From the NCBI GenBank assembly GCA_033239525.1, contig BSYO01000016.1, forward strand, positions 8,257,045-8,321,044: 64,000 nt of DNA, written 5' to 3'. The position numbers and the translations under genes are program-made. This document shows, one piece after another, positions 61,601 to 64,000 of the stretch. This stretch comes from Nepenthes gracilis (Eukaryota > Streptophyta > Magnoliopsida > Caryophyllales > Nepenthaceae). The notes under the pieces are model-generated. The model did not search any database and was not told where the DNA came from. It worked only from the letters and a program-made list of their open reading frames with translations. How positions within the stretch are numbered: the stretch's first letter is position 1; every line of letters starts with the position of its first letter.

Positions 61601-62581
61601 AGTCAAGAATAGTAAGCTTGAATTCTCAATGAGATGAACCAACACAGTTCCTTACATTTGATGACAACATTTGCAGACTAATGGCTACTATATGTGGTGG
61701 GTCCACGGAGCCTAGCAATATCTTGAATACATGGGTGTATGTGCAAGAGCTATTTTGTATTAAACAGGTCTTGTTTATTGAAATAGTGCACTTCCAACTC
61801 TTTCTTTCATGACCCCTTTAAGCATATTCATGAAATGAAAGTATCATACCAAGGGGACATGTTAACATAGAAAAACCAAAAATTGTGTTTAACAGAACAC
61901 AGCTCTTCCTAAAACCGCAGACTTGAGTGAGGTGTTCACACACAAATGATCAGAAATATAATCACCCCATCTTTCTGTTTATAAGAAATAATTAATGGGA
62001 TTTTGTAGACATGGTCACACAAATGCATGCCTTAGAAATATACCCTATACAATCTGCATGTGCAGTGTTGCAAAAGAAACAATGTCATTCTGGAGTATTT
62101 TTCCTGCTGCTCTTCTCCTCTTTGGTTTAACAAAATGGATAAGAGAAGTTCACTATAGGAACAAGAATGGGTGATGCCTGGTGCACGTGATGATTGAATT
62201 GATTTTTAAGTCAAATTTTAGTTTGGATATAACAGAAAGATTTGGTTCAACGATTATGAAGTTGGAAAATGTTTATTTACTTTCAGATTCTTGTTTAGAT
62301 ATAATTGTTTAAATCTATTAAAGGCAATATCTGCAACCAAATAGCAGAAACGAGCTTTAACACACCCACCCCCCAACATACAAATCACATACGGGAGTGA
62401 CCAATGCATTATCAATAAACTAAATTACCTTAAATAAATGTGTTCGCCAGTGTTTAGTAGACAAGAAAGTGAACTCAAGAGCAATACCTTGTGCAGTAAA
62501 TTTGAGTGTGAGGACGAAGGTAATCTGGAACTTTCAAGAAAGCCTCAAACGAAGTAGGTGCAAGAGGTGCATCACTCGGCC
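26199..62581 (-). CDS. DUF4091 / GH123-like protein, C-terminal five coding exons (5' partial)
   Basis: Join, in transcript order: 62488-62581, 44038-44110, 26976-27149, 26773-26895, 26199-26360 (626 nt, about 208 residues). All four junctions are GT-AG and phases agree, so one frame stays open to the TGA at 26199-26201. Key segments: [115 protein letters not shown] and the C-terminal [11 protein letters not shown]. The tail has the [16 protein letters not shown] and S-RLER-L-G-QD-EYL pattern of DUF4091, the glycoside hydrolase 123 catalytic-family C-terminus. Bacterial GH123 enzymes act on N-acetylgalactosaminides; the plant role is not known to me. Frame conservation implies a working gene. 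The N-terminal part and promoter lie past base 64000. Confidence 0.9.
26773..26895 (-). CDS. DUF4091 gene, penultimate coding exon
   Basis: 123 nt, exactly 41 codons, phase 0 at both ends. The acceptor is ttatacag and the donor CAG|gtactt. It encodes [30 protein letters not shown] and [11 protein letters not shown], the most diagnostic DUF4091 segment. An 80-bp intron separates it from the upstream exon and a 412-bp intron from the last exon. Confidence 0.93.
26976..27149 (-). CDS. DUF4091 gene, exon with WWTYVCMG and GFLYWG motifs
   Basis: 174 nt, 58 codons, phase 0 at both ends. The acceptor is atgtgcag|GAATGGTGG and the donor GCAGAG|gtagaa. It encodes [35 protein letters not shown] and [19 protein letters not shown]. 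The previous exon lies 16,888 bp upstream. Confidence 0.93.
27236..29122. other. Intronic sequence without recognised genes
   Basis: At 27510-27690 there are ggaattg/aattcc words reminiscent of DNA-transposon ends, but no pair of terminal repeats was found. A run of more than ten C occurs near 28540-28552. Small ORFs (27853-28041, 28321-28638) have no recognisable features. Confidence 0.4.
29128..29300 (+). repeat. Copia left LTR
   Basis: Collinear with 33771-33969: shared cagta-attta-caaatattatgtt, accttatttatcta-like and aattctttttcca words. It lost a few bases at both ends (no clean TG or CA), yet is preceded by the aagag target repeat. Confidence 0.8.
29301..29314 (+). promoter_or_regulatory. 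Copia primer-binding site
   Basis: The sequence gtattagagcacat matches the usual (t)ggtatcagagcac of Met-tRNA-primed copia elements with one C-to-T change, directly after the left LTR. Confidence 0.75.
29564..30330 (+). pseudogene. Copia gag (UBN2-type) remnant
   Basis: It reads [39 protein letters not shown] and [11 protein letters not shown], a stop at 29765, then [17 protein letters not shown]. After a frame change it gives [32 protein letters not shown] and RHEAQRQE. This is the copia gag polyprotein N-terminal domain. A CCHC knuckle is not visible in frame. At least two frame breaks. Confidence 0.85.
30380..30670 (+). pseudogene. Copia aspartic protease remnant, catalytic site lost
   Basis: The frame at about 30388-30426 reads [13 protein letters not shown], where active copies have W-I-I-D-SGA-T-HM. 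The catalytic Asp is Gly and the following Gly is Arg. The next frame continues [29 protein letters not shown] and [18 protein letters not shown], the usual protease C-terminal half. Confidence 0.82.
30940..31650 (+). pseudogene. Copia integrase remnant
   Basis: It contains [20 protein letters not shown] and [17 protein letters not shown], then [17 protein letters not shown] where active copies have RSDNG. It ends with the [20 protein letters not shown] block (31332-31640). Active-site surroundings are altered and several stops interrupt the frame. Confidence 0.82.
32240..33100 (+). pseudogene. Copia reverse transcriptase remnant
   Basis: It reads [10 protein letters not shown], then a degraded part. 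Further on come [18 protein letters not shown] and [16 protein letters not shown]. Near 32800 comes [13 protein letters not shown], where YVDD has become HVDD. The block ends with [11 protein letters not shown] (normally DLG-L-YFLGIEV). Multiple stops and indels. Confidence 0.85.
33111..33480 (+). pseudogene. Copia RNase H remnant
   Basis: The open run 33111-33422 reads [55 protein letters not shown] and [18 protein letters not shown]. It then stops and continues [14 protein letters not shown]. The catalytic-type GYTESDFAG and KST blocks remain readable. Followed by a degraded tail and a purine-rich run at 33761. Confidence 0.87.
33771..33969 (+). repeat. Copia right LTR
   Basis: It begins after the purine run gagggaaaa (polypurine tract) with gttaacagtatatttaac and ends ccaattaca. 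The aagag target repeat follows at 33970-33974. Confidence 0.85.
33975..35475 (+). pseudogene. Unrecognised coding-like fragment
   Basis: I do not recognise this protein. The longest open run (34077-34538, 153 codons) starts [20 protein letters not shown] and contains a 97-bp tandem duplication. Further on, after an acceptor-like tattacag, one frame reads [49 protein letters not shown] and [11 protein letters not shown], then a stop. Another frame continues [20 protein letters not shown] and [16 protein letters not shown] (35270-35385). Composition and length look protein-like rather than random. It could be a fragment of a plant gene carried here or an unfamiliar transposon protein. Stops make it a probable pseudogene. 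Confidence 0.4.
34183..34376 (+). repeat. 97-bp tandem duplication
   Basis: Two copies of a unit running from atttcctatttt through ctactgttgtcgaaaaaaca to gcaggagctacca, starting at 34183 and 34280, with few differences. It doubles a 20-residue stretch ([20 protein letters not shown]) in the overlapping frame. Confidence 0.9.
35480..37160 (+). pseudogene. Ty1/copia RT-RNase H fragment, plus strand
   Basis: Frames contain [42 protein letters not shown] and [20 protein letters not shown], the copia RT opening. Further on are [19 protein letters not shown] sequence at about 36395-36435 and SWPYLD and LRQSYVVEK words from RNase H. Stops are frequent. No LTR was seen at either end; the right end meets the opposite-strand copia near 37.16 kb. 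Confidence 0.75.
37165..38755 (-). pseudogene. Ty1/copia gag-protease-integrase N-terminus, minus strand
   Basis: From right to left: [40 protein letters not shown] (38338-38571) = gag; [20 protein letters not shown] (near 37.9 kb) = a zinc-knuckle-like region with its first Cys lost; [15 protein letters not shown] at 37.6 kb = protease active-site area, frameshifted; and near 37.17-37.22 kb [16 protein letters not shown] = the pre-integrase zinc-binding region. The sequence then breaks off. Together with the LTR and primer site at 38756-39079 this is the 5' half of one element. Confidence 0.82.
38756..38769 (-). promoter_or_regulatory. Copia primer-binding site, minus strand
   Basis: On the minus strand tggtgtcagggccc directly follows the LTR. 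It is the Met-tRNA type site (tggtatcagagc) with two changes. Confidence 0.75.
38770..39079 (-). repeat. Copia 5' LTR, minus strand
   Basis: On the minus strand it begins TGTTAACATTTAATAG and ends ATCCTTCA, giving a 310-bp TG...CA repeat next to the primer-binding site. No partner LTR was found to the left; the element is truncated near 37.16 kb. Confidence 0.75.
39080..39720. other. Intronic sequence, nothing recognised
   Basis: AT-rich sequence between the copia LTR and the RTE fragment. No open frame longer than about 60 codons and no repeat is apparent. Confidence 0.5.
39725..40880 (+). repeat. Direct duplication of about 550 bp inside the RTE fragment
   Basis: The copies at 39725-40265 and 40323-40880 are collinear from ggcacac(g/a)atacaatc to aaggattttgcatgatcaaa, with scattered substitutions. 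The spacing of copies is about 600 bp. Confidence 0.88.
39725..41300 (+). pseudogene. RTE-type LINE reverse transcriptase fragment with internal duplication
   Basis: Frames contain [11 protein letters not shown] followed by a DDIV-like remnant, [20 protein letters not shown] and SNNKEV (40627-40760). At 41060-41270 comes [20 protein letters not shown] and [11 protein letters not shown]. These are the plant RTE-type LINE words usually seen as LE-KGFRISRTKTEYMECKFS, APIEDKM, LRWFGHVQRR and RGRGRPK. The part at 39725-40265 is repeated at 40323-40880. Stops and frameshifts throughout; the N-terminal part is missing. Confidence 0.82.
41578..41611 (+). mobile_element. Possible Helitron 3' terminus
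   Basis: A short GC-rich hairpin (ccccatg / tatag / cacgggg, 41581-41599, one mismatch) is followed eight bases later by CTAG at 41608-41611 and then T. Plant Helitron 3' ends have this form: hairpin, short spacer, CTRR, insertion before T. The 5' TC end was not located, so the size is unknown. Confidence 0.45.
41841..42416. repeat. Near-identical tandem triplication, 189-bp unit
   Basis: Units start at 41841, 42030 and 42219 (gtgttaaatgatggttcaag). Each runs through aaagttgggcccatttgttt and ends cattgcacatctaatttttg. Differences noted are few: gagtgacc versus gagcgacc, attaattt versus attcattt, and a slightly longer A-rich stretch in copy three. The unit has no coding character. Confidence 0.95.
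42420..44037. other. Intronic sequence with simple repeats, no gene recognised
   Basis: It contains short CA and GA runs at 43850-43900 and 43960-43970. The minus ORF 43381-43644 (87 codons) has no splice or homology support and does not belong to the DUF4091 protein. Confidence 0.5.
44038..44110 (-). CDS. DUF4091 gene, 73-nt exon between the two giant introns
   Basis: The acceptor is tcttttgtag|TGAGTGG and the donor GGCGAG|gtaatg. The first base completes the Ser codon begun at 62488; then [18 protein letters not shown] and QPENGE follow. Phase is 2 to 0. It is flanked by introns of 18,376 and 16,888 bp. Confidence 0.9.
44687..44710. repeat. Perfect 24-bp palindrome
   Basis: gtatcggtaata is followed at once by its reverse complement tattaccgatac, with no spacer. 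It shares ttaccgata words with the 75-bp array at 7.8-8.4 kb. Confidence 0.9.
45601..45630. repeat. (AAT)n/(ATT)n perfect 30-bp palindrome
   Basis: Five AAT units are followed directly by five ATT units, making a perfect self-complementary microsatellite. Confidence 0.95.
46380..46760 (+). repeat. Degenerate tandem array, about 60-bp unit
   Basis: About six copies carry gagccgatgatatgtggtgg, gagctaca and aaaatatagccagg-type words. It is comparable in position and style to the arrays at 7.48-8.46 kb in the solo LTR, though the sequence differs. Confidence 0.88.
47109..49047 (+). mobile_element. LTR-like sequence B, plus strand, possibly composite
   Basis: It starts TGTAACACCCAG and ends GGTTCGTTACA (1,939 bp). 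It carries the aggcaagtatcatc segment (47368), the ttcagagtagaggacttag block (48592) and a ccaaacggttgtc block (48895), in the same order as sequence A. A second LTR-type start (TGTAGTGACCC at 47778) suggests two fused LTR pieces. No target duplication was found. Confidence 0.6.
49048..51338. other. Intronic sequence; GA microsatellite
   Basis: A long (AG)n run lies at 49589-49628, with purine-rich sequence to 49740. ORFs across it are low-complexity. At 50627-50860 there is a 77-codon open run with no recognisable features. Nothing else can be named. Confidence 0.5.
51339..51525 (-). repeat. Copia 3' LTR, minus strand
   Basis: Collinear with 59731-59910. Shared words include cttcctttt, ataatggtaag and ataatcctc and the tgcctaatct end. 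Its terminal TG is degenerate. Confidence 0.7.
51620..53283 (-). pseudogene. Copia RT and RNase H remnant
   Basis: The run at 52517-52915 contains [53 protein letters not shown] and [17 protein letters not shown]. This is copia RT; the D-V-x-NAFL-G-L block reads [11 protein letters not shown], so the catalytic Asp is Glu. At 51645-51860, [13 protein letters not shown] and [20 protein letters not shown] form the RNase H C-terminus. The part 52.9-53.28 kb is the integrase-RT linker. Stops throughout. Confidence 0.82.
57690..58640 (+). mobile_element. Possible DNA-transposon 5' fragment
   Basis: It begins with cgtttggtagcccggaatag, and a similar atgtttggttgcgaaataag lies 70 bp on; 'gtttggt' plus ggaattac/aattcc words are common at plant hAT or PIF/Harbinger ends. 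Then follow a 35-bp hairpin and a pyrimidine-rich, exon-like leader (57955-58088) that ends at a donor-like aaaag|gtaaga. An intron-like T-rich stretch follows. No transposase and no second end were seen. Confidence 0.35.
57776..57810. repeat. Perfect 15-bp inverted repeat with 5-base loop
   Basis: cgggaataaatattc / tcggg / gaatatttattcccg. It lies inside the DNA-transposon-like block. Confidence 0.95.
59711..59730 (-). promoter_or_regulatory. Copia primer-binding site
   Basis: Minus-strand tagtatcagagcactaagat directly follows the LTR ending at 59731. It differs from the Met-tRNA type tggtatcagagc by one base in the first 12. Confidence 0.8.
59731..59910 (-). repeat. Copia 5' LTR, minus strand
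   Basis: On the minus strand it runs from TGACAAAATGGGCAGATTAG to CTCATGTTAACA, giving TG...CA ends next to the primer-binding site. Confidence 0.78.
59911..60770. other. Intronic sequence, nothing recognised
   Basis: Contains an uninterrupted T run at about 60642-60652 and words such as aaactaccaaactgcc and aaccagaccaaac. No coding sequence seen. Confidence 0.5.
60775..61260 (-). pseudogene. Unrecognised coding-like fragment, minus strand
   Basis: I do not recognise this protein. One frame reads, from 61250 leftward: [20 protein letters not shown], two stops, [20 protein letters not shown], a stop, then a long open run [60 protein letters not shown] and [10 protein letters not shown], a stop, [20 protein letters not shown]. 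The reading continues across the stops, as in a pseudogene. It lies within the 18.4-kb intron in the host-gene sense. It might be a carried gene fragment or an unfamiliar transposon domain. Confidence 0.45.
61441..62487. other. Intronic sequence upstream of the 44-kb exon, nothing recognised
   Basis: No repeat or coding homology was found in this 1-kb stretch next to the exon at 62488. Confidence 0.5.
62488..62581 (-). CDS. DUF4091 gene, most upstream exon visible
   Basis: 94 nt. The acceptor is ctttttatag|GGCCGAG and the donor ACAAG|gtattg. It enters with the last two bases of a split codon (probably Gly), then [30 protein letters not shown], and two bases of the Ser codon completed at 44110. 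The preceding exon could not be found in 62582-64000. Confidence 0.88.
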
Positions 62582-63050
62582 CTATAAAAAGGAATACAAA
62601 ACACTGTAAAACAAGTTCAGACATACAGCCATAAGTGTATAGTCACTGAAGGTAATGTTCAAACATACAGTCATACTACATAGTAAATGAAGATAATGTC
62701 AAAAGTAAAAGTTTTCTACTGAATAGTGGCAGCATAAGTCAAGAAATGAATTTGCATGGCATTGGCAGGTCGTACAGCATATCAAAATTCAGATGTGTTC
62801 AATGGGAGAAAATATTAACACAGTAAGGTTCTATTTCGGGTTTTAAGTTGTCCCGTTAATATGTACAGACTTCTTCAACGGAGAGAGCAAGATATGTAAG
62901 TCAAAAAACATACAAATTCTGATAAAAGGCCTACTCTACTACCAACTTCCGATTCAATCACCTCGTACTTCAGATGAAATCTTTCTAACAAGCTCCAAAG
63001 TTAGGATCATGAATAAATGCTCCCTAGACCGCAACAGCTAAGTAACATTC

Positions 63051-63092
<42 letters not shown>

Positions 63093-64000
63093 GGTACTCA
63101 GCAATACATCAGCATCAGATGACACTCCAAACATATAATGATGATAATGGAGACCGTCGGATAGTTCAAAATGGAACAGTATCAGTGACAGGCTTGGGCT
63201 CATTTCCACACAATAACCTACAAAACTTGAAGTAAACTGAAATTCTGTTGGGCATTAGCCAAGGTTCTCCTGTCATATGGACTATAATCACACTCAAGGA
63301 ATCGACGCTTACTCCAAGACTATCTAAGAGAGGAGTGAGGACACTTTCTCACACCCAACAAGACAATTAAGAGAAAGGATGCAGCAAACGGGGAAAATGT
63401 GAGGCAAGAATGGCTGACATCGTTTTTAAGGATTATTTCAAATGAATAATAGTGAAACAATGATTGTTGCCAAATTTCATGGTAAAACTGACGTTGATAT
63501 TAAATTGATAGTCAGATAGATCAAGCAAGCATAATTTTGGCATATTCATGAATCCTTTTATACTAGGGGAGAAATTAGTAATTTCAGAATATTGCAATAT
63601 TTACTAATTTTGTCATTTCTAGGTCTGTGATGGCAATATCTTACGAGCCCAAAAAAAGTCCAAGTACATAGTTATTTGAGTTAGTAGTTGAATCATAATT
63701 GATGTAACTTCTATCATTTTATCTGTAAATGAATACTATTTTCATAAATGACTCCGTGCCAAGTAGGCACCACACAAACCCAAAATGAACAAAAAAGAAA
63801 AAATATTTAAAAAGGATGTTACAATTTGGTATTTACATATTCATGTCTCAATTGTGGTTTAAGGAAGTTTCAAATTGCTATATTTCCAGATCTATGGGGC
63901 ATTTCAGCACATTAGAAGTTGATTTTCTGCTTAAATTAATAAATGGTTAAGGGACTTAGAAATCTGTTAATAGCACAAGAAGTTTTCAGAAGTCTGTTAT
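62582..64000 (-). other. Further intron of the DUF4091 gene, at least 1.4 kb
   Basis: No upstream exon with a matching phase was found. It carries an uninterrupted (AT)n run at 63055-63090; ORFs at 63017-63235 and 63024-63209 run across that microsatellite and are not genes. Confidence 0.55.

Larger units (their letters stand above)
44111..62487 (-). other. Giant intron, 18,377 bp, filled with LTR elements
   Basis: Donor ACAAG|gtattg at 62487, acceptor tttgtag at 44111. It holds an LTR cluster (45.0-49.05 kb), a nested copia/LTR stack (51.3-59.9 kb) and an unrecognised coding fragment (60.8-61.3 kb). The Ser codon split across it is restored correctly. Confidence 0.88.

Noticed and set aside
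63017..63235. ORFs on both strands across the (AT)n run
   Set aside because: They consist largely of Ile-Tyr repeats from the microsatellite.

Overview
This window looks like nuclear DNA from a flowering plant. It is AT-rich and has no bacterial-style gene packing. A split plant gene has GT-AG introns, and the rest is decayed plant transposons: Ty1/copia, chromovirus-like Ty3/gypsy LTRs, an L1-type LINE, an RTE-type LINE and a possible Helitron end. The species cannot be named from the sequence. Introns this long would fit a long-intron genome.

The one convincing host gene is on the minus strand. Its five last coding exons lie at 62488-62581, 44038-44110, 26976-27149, 26773-26895 and 26199-26360. 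They join in one open frame across GT-AG junctions. They encode about 208 C-terminal residues of a plant protein of the DUF4091 / glycoside-hydrolase-123-like family. The 5' part lies beyond base 64000. Two introns are giant (18,376 and 16,888 bp) and hold most of the transposons; two are ordinary (80 and 412 bp).

Bases 1-25,500 lie 3' of this gene and form a nested transposon graveyard: a minus-strand LTR remnant (1-2105); a plus-strand copia RNase H remnant (2150-2720); a minus-strand copia split by a 3,897-bp solo LTR with a perfect 5-bp target duplication (5360-9256); a minus-strand LTR (from 9723) split by a gag-bearing Del/Tekay-like element (10471-15920); and a rotted LINE (about 19115-23450).

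The 16.9-kb intron holds a nearly complete dead copia element with target duplication (29128-33969), two further copia fragments meeting head-on near 37.16 kb, an RTE LINE fragment with a 600-bp internal duplication, a possible Helitron 3' end, and a very young 189-bp tandem triplication. The 18.4-kb intron holds a cluster of related LTRs (45.0-49.05 kb) and a three-layer nest (51.3-59.9 kb): a copia carrying a solo LTR (target duplication agtta), which carries another LTR. Two coding-looking patches (34.0-35.5 kb plus strand, 60.8-61.3 kb minus strand) were not recognised.

No intact transposon gene, RNA gene or CRISPR array was seen. The most interesting points are the giant-intron gene, the datable insertion nests, and an inverted-repeat-plus-TATA arrangement that recurs in LTRs otherwise very different from each other.
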